IMG/VR virus record: IMGVR_UViG_3300032954_000013
Span: 1 to 60,827 of that record
Source: a virus
Reading direction: 5' to 3' (one strand)
DNA: 60,827 nucleotides
In this document: positions 1-8,082 of the stretch, piece by piece
Position numbering within the stretch: the first letter of the stretch is position 1
Layout of the letters: the number at the start of each line of letters is the position of its first letter
The notes under the pieces: model-generated
Told to the model about the DNA's origin: nothing
The model's input: the letters and a program-made list of their open reading frames with translations, nothing else
Database searches by the model: none
Program-made: the position numbers and the translations under genes

Positions 1-127
1 CGGCGCTCGAATCCTGGCGTCCGAAACTCTACCGCCGCGGCATCAATCTGCTCTCGGTCTCGCAGGAAGGCTTGATCTCGAATGTTTTCGGAATCGCCGA
101 CAGAATCTGCCAGCACATCTACCGCAC
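1..127. repeat. Terminal direct repeat (circular-contig overlap), left copy
   Basis: Bases 1-127 are identical to 60701-60827. The repeat lies inside one open reading frame that continues smoothly across the join, so it marks the ends of a circular assembly rather than a gene duplication. A length of exactly 127 matches a common maximum k-mer of de Bruijn assemblers, which favours an assembly overlap over a true packaged terminal repeat. It implies a unique genome of about 60,700 bp that is circular or circularly permuted. Confidence 0.95.
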
Positions 128-293
128 TTCACTCGACGATTTGCGCGACATGGTGGAAGCGGGAATGCCGCTCGTGGCCATCGAAGCGTTCACCGGAATC
201 AGGCAGGACGAACTTTCACGCGTGATCCCCAAGTTTTATGGGAAATCAATCAGGGAGTTGCGGGAAGAAGCGCAGGAGCGCGTCGGAGCGTGA
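3..293 (+). CDS. Hypothetical protein, C-terminal part (gene continues from the window end)
   Basis: This is the 3' part of a gene cut by the window boundary; its 5' part is at 60550-60827 and the frame is continuous when the 127-bp ends are merged. The joined product is about 150 residues, soluble and mostly helical, with basic segments (SWRPKLYRRGINLL) and a C-terminal half rich in charged residues. I do not recognise the family. It ends one base before the DUF5681 gene at 295, so it is probably the last regulatory or first packaging gene of the late operon, downstream of the NusG-like gene. The TTG at 72 is only an internal codon. Confidence 0.75.
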   Translation, partial: ALESWRPKLYRRGINLLSVSQEGLISNVFGIADRICQHIYRTSLDDLRDMVEAGMPLVAIEAFTGIRQDELSRVIPKFYGKSIRELREEAQERVGA

Positions 294-294
294 T

Positions 295-711
295 ATGGTC
301 AATCCCAAGAGTCTCGCAAATCTGAAGCCCATCAAGCCGGGCGAGGTGCGGAACGCGACCGGCAAGAATCGCAAGCAACCCCTGAGCGATGCGTATCGCT
401 GGTGGTTGATGCAGCCCGTATCCAAAGAAGAGCGCGCGAAGCAGAAGAAAAATGGCATCGAACTGCCGCGAGACGCGAACAACGCATTTTTGGTGGCCAT
501 CACGCAAGGCGAGCGTGCGAAGAAAAAAACGGACGCCGCGAAGGAAATTCGCGAGGGTGCCGAGGGCAAGGCGACGCAGCGCGTCGAACTCAGCGGCATT
601 GAAGGCAATCCCCTTGAGACCGCCGACGTCTCAGCTTTGACCGACGAGCAGCTCGCCGAACGCCGCCGCAAGGTGATGGCCGTTGTGGATCGCGAAACGA
701 AAGATGCCTGA
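295..711 (+). CDS. DUF5681-like protein, candidate small terminase subunit
   Basis: 138 residues. The N-terminus has the pattern NLKPIKPGEVRNATGKNRK, followed by a helical stretch, which resembles DUF5681 proteins often encoded just before phage terminase genes. The likely role is DNA recognition or regulation in packaging with the large subunit at 5923, though here six sugar- or methyl-modifying genes lie between them. The ATG at 295 is two bases after the preceding stop; an upstream in-frame ATG at 238 would overlap the previous gene. The C-terminus overlaps the next gene by 8 bases. The family match is fairly clear, the terminase role is inferred from position. Confidence 0.6.
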   Translation: MVNPKSLANLKPIKPGEVRNATGKNRKQPLSDAYRWWLMQPVSKEERAKQKKNGIELPRDANNAFLVAITQGERAKKKTDAAKEIREGAEGKATQRVELSGIEGNPLETADVSALTDEQLAERRRKVMAVVDRETKDA

Positions 712-1315
712 TCTTCCGATCGTCGCCGCACTGCTAGTCACGAACCGCTCCGAGATGTTCGCAAATGCCTATCGGCAATACTCTCGTCAGGATTACGGCC
801 GCCTGCTTCTCGCAATCGACGACTCTCCGAATCTCACCCATGGCGCGAAGATGAATCGGCTGTTTCTGGACTGCACGCACGACTTCGCCGTCGTGTTCGA
901 CGATGATGACCTCTACGCCTCCGATCGCGTTTCAAAGCTCATTCGCCCGATGCTGGACAATCCGAAGATTGAATGCGTCGGCACGAGTCTCGTCTACTAC
1001 ACCGATGAAGCTGCAGGCAAAGCATGGCTGTATGACAATCAGAAGCTCTGCGAAAACTGGAAAGCAAACGCGAACCTCTTCTGGCTCGCCGCGCCAGCGT
1101 ACCGCATCGCTGCCTACGACAAGTATGGCCCGTGGGAAAATCTGAAAGCTGGAGCCGATTTGAAATTCCTGCACAAAATTCCGCGCGAGAATGTTCTCGA
1201 TCTTCGTGATCCTACGCTGATGGTCTGTCGGATTCATTCGGCGAATGCGGCGCCAAAGCAACCGCATCCGCCGGCGTGGACCGAGGTGCCGATGAGCGAA
1301 GTGCCGAAGCTATGA
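704..1315 (+). CDS. Glycosyltransferase, GT2/GT-A-like
   Basis: 203 residues from ATG 704, which overlaps the previous stop; an in-frame GTG at 683 is less likely. The N-terminal strand PIVAALLVTNR and the acidic cluster FDDDDLYASDR (about residues 65-75) fit a GT-A fold nucleotide-sugar transferase, in which a DxD-like motif holds the metal and sugar nucleotide. It is shorter than typical GT2 enzymes and may be a minimal catalytic domain. It is the first of four transferase-like genes in the cluster 704-5920. The acceptor (virion protein, DNA base or host surface) cannot be read from the sequence. Confidence 0.65.
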   Translation: MPDLPIVAALLVTNRSEMFANAYRQYSRQDYGRLLLAIDDSPNLTHGAKMNRLFLDCTHDFAVVFDDDDLYASDRVSKLIRPMLDNPKIECVGTSLVYYTDEAAGKAWLYDNQKLCENWKANANLFWLAAPAYRIAAYDKYGPWENLKAGADLKFLHKIPRENVLDLRDPTLMVCRIHSANAAPKQPHPPAWTEVPMSEVPKL

Positions 1316-1473
1316 GTCGCAACTTTGTTGTCCCGATGCCGCTGTTCTGGCTGACTGGCAACATCGCCTTCCAAGTTCAGGAAATCCGCAAGTTCTTCAC
1401 TTCCGAGAATCGCGAGAAGCGCAGAAAAGAAAATCAGCGTTGGAATATCAAAATCAAGGGCTATCGTGAGTAG
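1312..1473 (+). CDS. Small basic hypothetical protein
   Basis: 53 residues from ATG 1312, in an ATGA overlap with the previous stop; the GTG of the next gene lies inside its 3' end (8-base overlap). A hydrophobic N-terminal segment (PMPLFWLTGNIAF) is followed by a strongly basic helix (ENREKRRKENQR), so it could be membrane-associated or nucleic-acid-binding. Coding is supported by the tight coupling on both sides rather than by homology. Confidence 0.55.
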   Translation: MSRNFVVPMPLFWLTGNIAFQVQEIRKFFTSENREKRRKENQRWNIKIKGYRE

Positions 1474-2161
1474 AACGGGTCTCATCGGCCTCGTGACTTG
1501 CGACAGAGACGCCTCGTGGCTCGCGGCCTGCCGTGACACTTGGCTCCGCGATGTGCCGCCCGACTTCGATGTAGTGATCGTGGACAAGAGCTTTATGCCG
1601 AAGGGCATGGAAGATCGCGTCGAGAATCTGCCGGCGAAAACGAAGGAGCTATGCGCCTATACGATCGAGAACTCCTATCGCTGGCTGCTCAAGGTGGACA
1701 ACGACTGCCTGTGCCGGCCGAAGCTCTTTCGGCCACCGTACGGCTACGATTATGCTGGCAGGCTTCGTGGTAGATCCAGTCCAGAGTATGTTCCAGAGGG
1801 CGTGTCCAATAAATGCGACTACGTGTCGGGAGGCGGATACTGGCTGAGTGCTAGGGCGATGCAGGTAATCGCACAGTCTCCACTGACGAAAGACATCGCA
1901 GAAGACCGCTGGGTCGCAAATACTCTTCACGGGTTTGGGATTCACGCCCATGGGTTGCCAGGTTTCATTGCCCCGACGCACGTGCCCGTAAGCAATTATT
2001 ACCGTGACCCGGGATGCGTCATCCTGATGCAAATGCAAGAACCCGATCAAATGCGGCGCGCCTATCGCGGAGAGTTCGACCCGCCACCGCCACCGACCGG
2101 ATCGCGGCCAGAACACTATCCGATGGGACATCCGCTCCGGGCGCAGATGGGGAAAATATGA
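1466..2161 (+). CDS. Glycosyltransferase, GT31 (beta-1,3-galactosyltransferase)-like
   Basis: 231 residues, GTG start coupled to the previous gene. The order of motifs matches GT31-type enzymes: N-terminal GLVTCDRDASWL, a DxD-like site in WLLKVDNDCL (residues 73-82), a glycine-rich acceptor/structural motif GGGYWLS (122-128), and EDRWV (146-150), which in the family supplies the catalytic acid region. It is about the size of the bare catalytic domain, without a membrane anchor. The paralogue at 2388 shares the same motifs, so the two may act in sequence. The proline-rich C-terminus is outside the family core. Confidence 0.75.
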   Translation: MSRTGLIGLVTCDRDASWLAACRDTWLRDVPPDFDVVIVDKSFMPKGMEDRVENLPAKTKELCAYTIENSYRWLLKVDNDCLCRPKLFRPPYGYDYAGRLRGRSSPEYVPEGVSNKCDYVSGGGYWLSARAMQVIAQSPLTKDIAEDRWVANTLHGFGIHAHGLPGFIAPTHVPVSNYYRDPGCVILMQMQEPDQMRRAYRGEFDPPPPPTGSRPEHYPMGHPLRAQMGKI

Positions 2162-2391
2162 AGAGCCCGAAGCCGTCCTTTGAAGTCATAGTCGAGGCCC
2201 GTGCTGAGGCGCGAAGGATGTTCGCAGCGCTAAGAAAAGATCACGAAGGTGCGGATTTCGAGAAGATGCGATTGGCCCTCGTTAGGAGCCTATATAAAAG
2301 CGCACCGAGGACAAAAGGGAAAGCGATGAAGGAGAGAGTCGAACTGATCGCCTACGAACTCGATAAGATTGATGCACGGGACATAATATGA
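2158..2391 (+). CDS. Hypothetical helical protein
   Basis: 77 residues from ATG 2158, overlapping the previous stop by four bases and followed by the next ATG at 2388. It is highly charged and predicted helical, with no membrane segment or recognisable motif. It sits between the two GT31-like genes. Real coding is likely because both borders use stop/start overlaps. Confidence 0.65.
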   Translation: MKSPKPSFEVIVEARAEARRMFAALRKDHEGADFEKMRLALVRSLYKSAPRTKGKAMKERVELIAYELDKIDARDII

Positions 2392-3014
2392 AAATCCTCG
2401 CTGCGGTCGTGAGCTGTGCACAGCACCTAAATCGGAATACCGCCGTGCTGGAAACCTGGGGTCGCGAGAATAGACTTTTTTTCACAGCAAGCTTTGCTAA
2501 TCCTTCGCACAGAACGATTGAATATTCAATCAAACTGTTCACCGGCCGCGATCTGGAGGTTCCCGATGACTACGCGCATCTCCCGCAAAAAGTCAAAGCG
2601 GTCTGCGAGTACGCGAGCGACAACGAATTCGATTTCTTGTTCAAAGCCGACTCGGATACGTACTGTTTCGTTCAGCGTTTGCTTGACAGCGGATTCGAGT
2701 CCCACGACTATGTGGGATGGACTTCCGGCTTGGCTTCGATGCCGCCTTGTGATGAATATGCTTCGGGCGGCGCAGGCTACTGGCTCTCGCGCAAAGCCTT
2801 CTCGCTCGTCGCCAAAGCGCCGCTGACCGACGACACGTGCGAGGACCGATGGGTCGGCCGAGTGCTCTACGACGCGGGAATCCTCGTGCATCGGGACACG
2901 CGCTACGGCGTGCCGCAGAGCGGACGCAATCCGTTCACCGACAACGAACTGCTCACGTGGCACCCGTGCCCTCCGAAACGCATGTACGAGTTGAACGGTG
3001 TGTGGGGTGGCTAG
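2388..3014 (+). CDS. Glycosyltransferase, GT31-like (second copy)
   Basis: 208 residues. It has the same layout as the gene at 1466: N-terminal ILAAVVSCAQHL, FKADSDTY at about residues 85-92 (DxD), GGAGYWLSRKA (127-137), and EDRWVGRVL (152-160). The C-terminal WHPC segment is also seen in bacterial GT31-like proteins. Sequence divergence from the first copy is large, so the duplication is old or the two were acquired separately. The predicted activity is transfer of hexose from a nucleotide sugar; donor and acceptor are unknown. Confidence 0.75.
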   Translation: MKILAAVVSCAQHLNRNTAVLETWGRENRLFFTASFANPSHRTIEYSIKLFTGRDLEVPDDYAHLPQKVKAVCEYASDNEFDFLFKADSDTYCFVQRLLDSGFESHDYVGWTSGLASMPPCDEYASGGAGYWLSRKAFSLVAKAPLTDDTCEDRWVGRVLYDAGILVHRDTRYGVPQSGRNPFTDNELLTWHPCPPKRMYELNGVWGG

Positions 3015-4191
3015 ATCGTGGGACCTGTTTGGCACGCTCGCCGCTGGGCGCGACCCATTCAAGCGCGACGGCGACCAGGACCAGCACATCCCGATAGCCG
3101 AGAACATTCGGAACGTGCTGCCCGGAGACATAGTCATCAGCGATTTTTACGATGCGCCGAAGGCCGAAAGAATCCTTCGCGAGGTCTGCGGACTCCACAA
3201 TGAGCTGCACGTCAGCCACGACGACAAGGCCACCGGCAAGATTTGGCAGCAGCTCGAGCGCCAGGCGCGCGTGCCGCGGATGCACACCGGCGACGATGAG
3301 ATCACGGACTACCACTCGCCGCGGTCGCACGGAATCCCGGCCACGCTGACCATGCTTGCGAAGCGCACCGAGTGGGAGCAGCGGATACACGAACTCGGCC
3401 TGCCGCAACTCTCGGCCATCGTGCGCGAGGCGCGGCTGAGGACGTTCAACCCGGAACCCACGATGAGGCGCCTTGAGCTATTCCAGATCGAGGCCAACTT
3501 CCCGTTCCTCTATGTGGCATCGCTGTGGTTCAACCACAAGCTGCGCGCCGGCGGATACACCAAGTTCCTCATGTCGGCGCGCGATTGCTTCCTGTGGAAG
3601 AAGATCATGGAACGGCTGGCCGGCGACGCCTACGAGCCGTTCTACTGGCTGACCTCGCGGTACACGCGCTACAAGCCGTCGAAGTCCTATCTGGACTACT
3701 GCGAGCCGCTCATGGGCCCAAAGACCCTGATCACTGACTTCTGCGGCTTCGGCCGGTCGCTGATGCACTTCCTGATCGCCAACAAGACTCATGCGAGGGT
3801 GTGCCTGCTGATCGGCTACGGACACGAGGACTATCCGTGCTTCGTCGAGCACGCCGTGCCGGGATGGACCGATGAGGCAGCGAATTTCGCCCGGCACCCG
3901 ATGGTGCTGGACGTGGTCGGGAGCAGACCCGTGTTCTGGCAGGACGGCATCGACTGGCAGGCGGTGCCAGAAATCAATACGATGCACGCGGCTTTCGATG
4001 TATGCTGCGCGGCAATGGACCAGCACGTCATCGCCTCGCCGGACTTCGCCACGCTGACGGACCTGCTGCCCAAGATGCTCGAATACATGGGCACGCGGCT
4101 GAAGGCGCTGGAGGTGCTCACGCCGTTCCGCAGAGACGAAGCCATCCGCGCGGCCGAGCTGATGAAGGACATCGAGGGAGTGATCGCATGA
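3007..4191 (+). CDS. HAD-superfamily-like protein
   Basis: About 394 residues. The N-terminal SWDLFGTL fits HAD motif I (the Asp nucleophile in a DxxGT context), and DIVISDFY fits motif II (Ser). The middle carries FLMSARDCFLWKK, reminiscent of HAD-type proteins from polysaccharide gene clusters. A phosphatase or phosphotransferase role in sugar metabolism is plausible. No ATG is available near the start: GTG 3007 overlaps the previous stop by 8 bases, while GTG 2998 would add three residues, so the start is uncertain. It is the longest gene of the cluster, and the C-terminal half has no match I recognise. Confidence 0.6.
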   Translation: MARSWDLFGTLAAGRDPFKRDGDQDQHIPIAENIRNVLPGDIVISDFYDAPKAERILREVCGLHNELHVSHDDKATGKIWQQLERQARVPRMHTGDDEITDYHSPRSHGIPATLTMLAKRTEWEQRIHELGLPQLSAIVREARLRTFNPEPTMRRLELFQIEANFPFLYVASLWFNHKLRAGGYTKFLMSARDCFLWKKIMERLAGDAYEPFYWLTSRYTRYKPSKSYLDYCEPLMGPKTLITDFCGFGRSLMHFLIANKTHARVCLLIGYGHEDYPCFVEHAVPGWTDEAANFARHPMVLDVVGSRPVFWQDGIDWQAVPEINTMHAAFDVCCAAMDQHVIASPDFATLTDLLPKMLEYMGTRLKALEVLTPFRRDEAIRAAELMKDIEGVIA

Positions 4192-4244
4192 GAATTGACA
4201 AAGACCTACAGGTAGGCTGCAAGATGCCAAGGAGAGGATTCTAG
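4188..4244 (+). CDS. Possible 18-residue coupling ORF
   Basis: An ATG in an ATGA overlap with the preceding stop opens an 18-codon frame that ends on the base before the next gene. Its own last codons contain AAGGAGAGG, the ribosome binding site of the gene at 4245. It may exist only to carry ribosomes across the gap. No function can be proposed. Confidence 0.3.
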   Translation: MRIDKDLQVGCKMPRRGF

Positions 4245-4445
4245 ATGTGGAAACTCAAGAAACGCAATCTCGTGTGGGCGATCATAAAATCTATATTTGA
4301 TCCCAAAACTCGTCGGGCAATACGTGTCTTAGACCATGCATGGCTGTATGCATATCGTCATGGGCATTGGGGGGATGAGGCTCAAATAGAAGCACTTGAT
4401 ATTTTATTGAGAAAAAAAAAGTATTTAGAATGTCCTTGGTTGTGA
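4245..4445 (+). CDS. AT-rich hypothetical protein, probably acquired
   Basis: 66 residues, ATG preceded by a strong AAGGAGAGG site. Base and codon use differ from the neighbours: runs such as AAAATCTATATTTGATCCC and a string of AAA codons near the 3' end stand out in an otherwise GC-rich cluster. The product is basic with aromatic residues (WLYAYRHGHWGDE). No family recognised. The composition suggests recent transfer. Confidence 0.6.
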   Translation: MWKLKKRNLVWAIIKSIFDPKTRRAIRVLDHAWLYAYRHGHWGDEAQIEALDILLRKKKYLECPWL

Positions 4446-4458
4446 GGCCACATCCCCG

Positions 4459-5031
4459 GTGTTTCGCATGACGGCTACACCGCAGCAAATCTACGACATC
4501 TACCGCAAAGACCAGAATCAGGACATGTACGACTACAGCCCGTTCCTGCGCAAGAACGCGCGCGGCACGATTCTGGAGATCGGCGTCCGCGGCGGCGTCT
4601 CGACAGCGGCTTTCCTTCTTGGCCTCGAAGAGAACGGCGGCCATCTCTTCAGCGTGGACATAAATGCCGAGTGCGGCCAGCTCTACGACCATCCGCAATG
4701 GACCTTCATCCACGCGAACTCGTTGACGGACAAAGACAGGATAGGGATGGAGGTGAATCGGCGGCCCGACATCCTGTTCATCGACGGCGACCACCGCAAA
4801 GCCTCGTTCCTCTCGGACCTGAACAACTACGCGCCGATGGTGCGCAAGGGCGGTCTGATTCTTGTGCACGACATCATCGCCCTTCCAGAAGTGACCCAAG
4901 AACTCGTTGACAACGAGTGGTGGGCGAACGATGATGTGCGGCAGGTCTACGAAGCCTACGCCGCAGATCACGCGCTGACGCGCATCGACCTGCCCGGCAG
5001 ATGCGGAATGGGGATACTGATAGCCCGATGA
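4459..5031 (+). CDS. Class I SAM-dependent methyltransferase
   Basis: 190 residues. Motif I ILEIGVRGGVSTAAFLL (about residues 37-53) is the SAM-binding glycine loop, SVDINAE supplies the acidic ribose contact, and DILFIDGDH and GGLILVHDI match motifs II and III of the Methyltransf_24-type family often found with glycosyltransferases. The likely role is methyl-capping or tailoring of a sugar. GTG 4459 lies 11 bases after a GAGG site; the in-frame ATG 4468 is the alternative. The stop overlaps the ATG at 5028. Confidence 0.75.
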   Translation: MFRMTATPQQIYDIYRKDQNQDMYDYSPFLRKNARGTILEIGVRGGVSTAAFLLGLEENGGHLFSVDINAECGQLYDHPQWTFIHANSLTDKDRIGMEVNRRPDILFIDGDHRKASFLSDLNNYAPMVRKGGLILVHDIIALPEVTQELVDNEWWANDDVRQVYEAYAADHALTRIDLPGRCGMGILIAR

Positions 5032-5042
5032 AGGAGCGGAAA

Positions 5043-5153
5043 ATGAGAAAACGGGGAATCTTGGTACTGATCGCGGTCGGCGTGGCTGTGGCGTGCTCGT
5101 GCTGTATCTATCTGGTGCTGTACCTCGCAGGGCACTTCTGGTGGCCGCAATGA
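5043..5153 (+). CDS. Small single-pass membrane protein
   Basis: 36 residues from ATG 5043, which has AAGGAG seven bases upstream; the in-frame ATG 5028 would add five residues. The product is a basic MRKRG start, one hydrophobic helix (ILVLIAVGVAVACSCCIYLVLYLA) and a short aromatic tail, a typical small inner-membrane protein. Its stop overlaps the next ATG. It may anchor or assist the neighbouring glycosyltransferase, but there is no direct evidence. Confidence 0.6.
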   Translation: MRKRGILVLIAVGVAVACSCCIYLVLYLAGHFWWPQ

Positions 5154-5920
5154 GTTCTCTTTCCGACGTGACGATCTTGGTGACCAGCTTTTTGCGACAT
5201 GGCTACCTGTTGAAGTGTCTCGAAGGACTTGCCGCGAATTTACCGGAGTGTAAAGTCGTCATCGTTGATGACAGTAACGACGCCAAGATTGGCGGATTGC
5301 TCTGTAACCATGGGCCGCAAATGGCGCACTTGGATTGGAAGATCATTCTTATGTACTTCGATTCTGGCCTTTCTATGAAGCGCAACGTCGGAGTGCAGGT
5401 GTGCCGCACAAAGTACCTCTTGTTGGGGGCCGACGATTTCGACTTCTCTACCAAAGAGGCGCGAGAAGGAATCGAGGTGATGCTGGCAACACTCGACCGC
5501 CTGAAGGGAATCGACATCGCAGGAGGGCGCGTGGACTCGCGTCCATACGAGGGCTTTCTCGATTACGTTCCCGGCTCTCACATCCAAGAGATTCGGCTGC
5601 AAACTGACGGGATGCGCAAAGGCGATGTCGCTCTCTGCGACCTGACCGTCAATTATTTTCTGGCGAGAACGCAAGTATTGAAGGCCATTCCTTGGGACGA
5701 GAATATTCGACCCATCGGCGGTGAACACGGAGATTGGTTTTTGACAGTAAAAGAGACAGGTCGCAAGGTCGCATACATTCACGGAGCCAACATCACGACG
5801 CTACATCTCGGCCCTGAAGCGCAGCATCCCGACTACGCGAAATACCGCTCGCGCGCGGTGACTCACGGGCATAGAATCTTCATGGAAAAGCGCAACATCC
5901 GCGAATATCTGGGGTTCTGA
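5150..5920 (+). CDS. Glycosyltransferase family 2 (GalNAc-transferase-like)
   Basis: 256 residues from ATG 5150 (ATGA overlap); an upstream in-frame start at 5093 lies inside the membrane-protein gene. The GT-A signature is complete: VTSFLRHGYLLKCL at the N-terminus, VVIVDDSND (36-44), the SGLSMKRNVGV motif (72-82), ADDFDF (94-99, DxD-like) and GGEHGDWFL (190-198), where the EH pair matches the catalytic region of beta-1,4-GalNAc-transferase-type GT2 proteins. It is the last gene of the modification cluster; TerL begins two bases after its stop. Confidence 0.8.
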   Translation: MSSLSDVTILVTSFLRHGYLLKCLEGLAANLPECKVVIVDDSNDAKIGGLLCNHGPQMAHLDWKIILMYFDSGLSMKRNVGVQVCRTKYLLLGADDFDFSTKEAREGIEVMLATLDRLKGIDIAGGRVDSRPYEGFLDYVPGSHIQEIRLQTDGMRKGDVALCDLTVNYFLARTQVLKAIPWDENIRPIGGEHGDWFLTVKETGRKVAYIHGANITTLHLGPEAQHPDYAKYRSRAVTHGHRIFMEKRNIREYLGF

Positions 5921-5922
5921 AT

Positions 5923-7695
5923 GTGTCGGCTGCCCATCAACTCGAACTCGATAAAATCCTCGAAGAACAGTACCGCCGCAAGCTGCAAGCAAACTTCGGC
6001 GTCTTCGTAAGGCAAGCCTGGCAAGTCCTGCATCCATTCGAGCCGCTGCACGATGGATGGTACATTGACGCTCTCGCCGAATGGGCGCAGGCGACAGCCT
6101 CCGGTAAGATCACCCGCCTAATCGTCAACCAGCCGCCGCGCACGCTCAAATCCACGATTTTTACGGTGATGTTTCCCTGCTGGATGTGGACGACGCAGCC
6201 AGAGAAAAAGTTCATTTTCTATTCATGGTCATTCGACAAGTTGAGCGTTCCGCTCTCGGTTGACCGGCGGCATTTGATCCTGAGCCAGTGGTATCAGGAT
6301 CTGTGGGGCCACAAATTCCGCCTATCCTACGACGAGAACATGAAATGGATGTTCTCCAATGACCAAACCGGGAGAATGACGGTGCTCACCGGCGCGACGG
6401 GCATCGGCGGAAACTTCCTCATCATCGACGACCCGCACAATACCGAACAGGCGGAATCGGAAGCCGAACGCACGAGCTGCGTACGGATGGTGCGCCAGGG
6501 GCTGATGACGCGCCTCGACAATCCGCAATCTGATTCCGTGATCGTGGTGATGCAGCGGCTGCACGACGAGGATGTGGCTGGAGCATTCCTGAAAGATGGC
6601 GGCTGGAAACACCTCTGCCTGCCAGCGAAGGCCGAACACGAACATCAAGTTACGTCTCCGCGCACGGGAAGACTGATCCATCAGCGGCTGGTCGGCGACC
6701 ACTTGGACCCGGTGCGACTCTCAGACGAAGTTCTGGCGCAGAAGAAAGTGGAACTCGGCTCCAAGGGATTTGCCGGGCAGTATCAGCAAGAGCCCGCTCC
6801 GCCCAGCGGCAACATCTTTGACCCGGCATGGTGGAAGATGTACGACCCAAATAAAATGCCGATATTTGAGGAATGCGTCGTTACGGTCGATGCGGCGTTC
6901 AAGGAGACGAAAAACAGCAGCGATGTCGCAATTCAGAAATGGGGCAATATCGGAGTTCATTCCTACCTGATCAACCGCGACACGCGCAAGATGGGATTCG
7001 CGGCGACCAAGGCGGCCATTCGCGCGATGATGAACTGCGAGCCAAAGGCCGAAATACTGCTGATCGAGGATAAGGCCAACGGGCCAGCGATCATTGAGGA
7101 ATTGCAGACCGAATTCTTCGTCATTCCGATCAATCCGGGCGACAAGGACAAAGTGGCGCGCGCCGAGGCGTGTTCACCGATGGTCGAAGCTGGAACTGCG
7201 CACTTGCCACAGAATGCGGATGGGGTCAAAATCCAGACGCTCGCTGCGAAGTTCCCCAACTCGGACAAAGACGATGTAGACGCCATGACCCAATACCTCA
7301 ACTGGCGCCGGAAGCGCGGGGCCGCGATGAAATGGTTTGAGGACATGGCGAAGCGATCAAAAGAAAAGCAGGCAGAAGGTCCGGAGGAGCCGGGAGTCGA
7401 AGTTCAGCGGATCGACCATCCGACGCCACAGGAGGTTCACAGACTCGCCATGGAACAATCTGGAATGAAAACCACGAAGCATCGCGGTCTCAACAAGCCC
7501 GCGAAAGCGGCAGAACTCAAAAAAGAAGACTCCAATGGAAGTGTCACGGCTGCGGCAAGCCCAACTGCGCCGCCAGACTGCTGTCCCGATTGCAACTCGA
7601 CGGCCATTTTCAAGTCGGCCAAGGGCCGGAAATGCCTGAATCCGCAATGCGGCAAGGTGTTCCCGAATCCGACTCGGGAAGTAAATATCGGCTAG
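5923..7695 (+). CDS. terL: Terminase large subunit with C-terminal zinc ribbon
   Basis: 590 residues, GTG start. The ATPase part has a Walker-A-like NQPPRTLKS (about 69-77), Walker B FLIIDDPHN (165-173) and a coupling segment near VVMQRLHDEDVAG. The RNase-H-like nuclease part shows TVDAAF (Asp323), LLIEDKANG (Glu382-Asp383) and DKDDVDA (449-454). This packages DNA into the prohead together with the portal at 8066. Beyond the nuclease, a low-complexity linker leads to a four-cysteine ribbon (CCPDCNS then CLNPQC, about 546-572), which is unusual for TerL. The frame is open throughout and the C-terminus ends just before a conserved repeat element. Confidence 0.95.
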   Translation: MSAAHQLELDKILEEQYRRKLQANFGVFVRQAWQVLHPFEPLHDGWYIDALAEWAQATASGKITRLIVNQPPRTLKSTIFTVMFPCWMWTTQPEKKFIFYSWSFDKLSVPLSVDRRHLILSQWYQDLWGHKFRLSYDENMKWMFSNDQTGRMTVLTGATGIGGNFLIIDDPHNTEQAESEAERTSCVRMVRQGLMTRLDNPQSDSVIVVMQRLHDEDVAGAFLKDGGWKHLCLPAKAEHEHQVTSPRTGRLIHQRLVGDHLDPVRLSDEVLAQKKVELGSKGFAGQYQQEPAPPSGNIFDPAWWKMYDPNKMPIFEECVVTVDAAFKETKNSSDVAIQKWGNIGVHSYLINRDTRKMGFAATKAAIRAMMNCEPKAEILLIEDKANGPAIIEELQTEFFVIPINPGDKDKVARAEACSPMVEAGTAHLPQNADGVKIQTLAAKFPNSDKDDVDAMTQYLNWRRKRGAAMKWFEDMAKRSKEKQAEGPEEPGVEVQRIDHPTPQEVHRLAMEQSGMKTTKHRGLNKPAKAAELKKEDSNGSVTAAASPTAPPDCCPDCNSTAIFKSAKGRKCLNPQCGKVFPNPTREVNIG

Positions 7696-7715
7696 ATATA
7701 GAAACGCTTACGAGG
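7694..7715 (+). promoter_or_regulatory. Late repeat element, copy 1
   Basis: AGATATAGAAACGCTT followed by a GAGG ribosome binding site, starting at the TerL stop and ending eight bases before the GTG at 7723. The same core recurs at 11134, 12198, 17839 and 28570, always on the + strand. The AT-rich half could serve as a -10-like promoter part; the GAGG half serves translation. Confidence 0.6.
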
Positions 7716-7722
7716 TTCCTGC

Positions 7723-8082
7723 GTGCGTGGCTGGCTCGAGAAACTCCGCCTCCGACTTCTCCATTCGATAGCGAAAGCAATCGAAATACAGCCGTTTTTA
7801 CGGATTGATGTCAACGCTTATTGCCCGAACTGCGGCCATCGCCAGGGAAAAATTCAGGCCATAGCGCTGAGCCGGCCCGACGAGCAAGGATCGAAAGTAG
7901 CGAACCAGCATACTTGCGCGATCTGTTCCTACAGGTGGGTCGAGGCATCGGTCTCGATCATCAAACACCACATTCTCGAGCAGCAATTTGATGACGAGCA
8001 GGCCGCCGTCGAAGAAATGAAGAACGACAAGCGGACGAAAAATATCCGTGCCCAGGTGAAGGTCAATGGCGTGGTTTCGTAA
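7723..8082 (+). CDS. Zinc-ribbon hypothetical protein
   Basis: 119 residues from GTG 7723, preceded by the repeat element and a GAGG site. After a basic N-terminal helix comes a treble-clef or ribbon pattern: CPNCGHRQ, then CAICSYRW about 38 residues later, followed by a helical acidic C-terminus. It overlaps the portal gene by 17 bases and follows TerL, which itself ends in a zinc ribbon, so it may have a packaging-related function. Family not recognised. Confidence 0.75.
   Translation: MRGWLEKLRLRLLHSIAKAIEIQPFLRIDVNAYCPNCGHRQGKIQAIALSRPDEQGSKVANQHTCAICSYRWVEASVSIIKHHILEQQFDDEQAAVEEMKNDKRTKNIRAQVKVNGVVS

Noticed and set aside
1-127. Terminal repeat as a packaged direct terminal repeat
   Set aside because: The length equals a common assembly k-mer and the repeat lies inside a gene, so an assembly overlap is more likely; read data would be needed to claim a real physical end.
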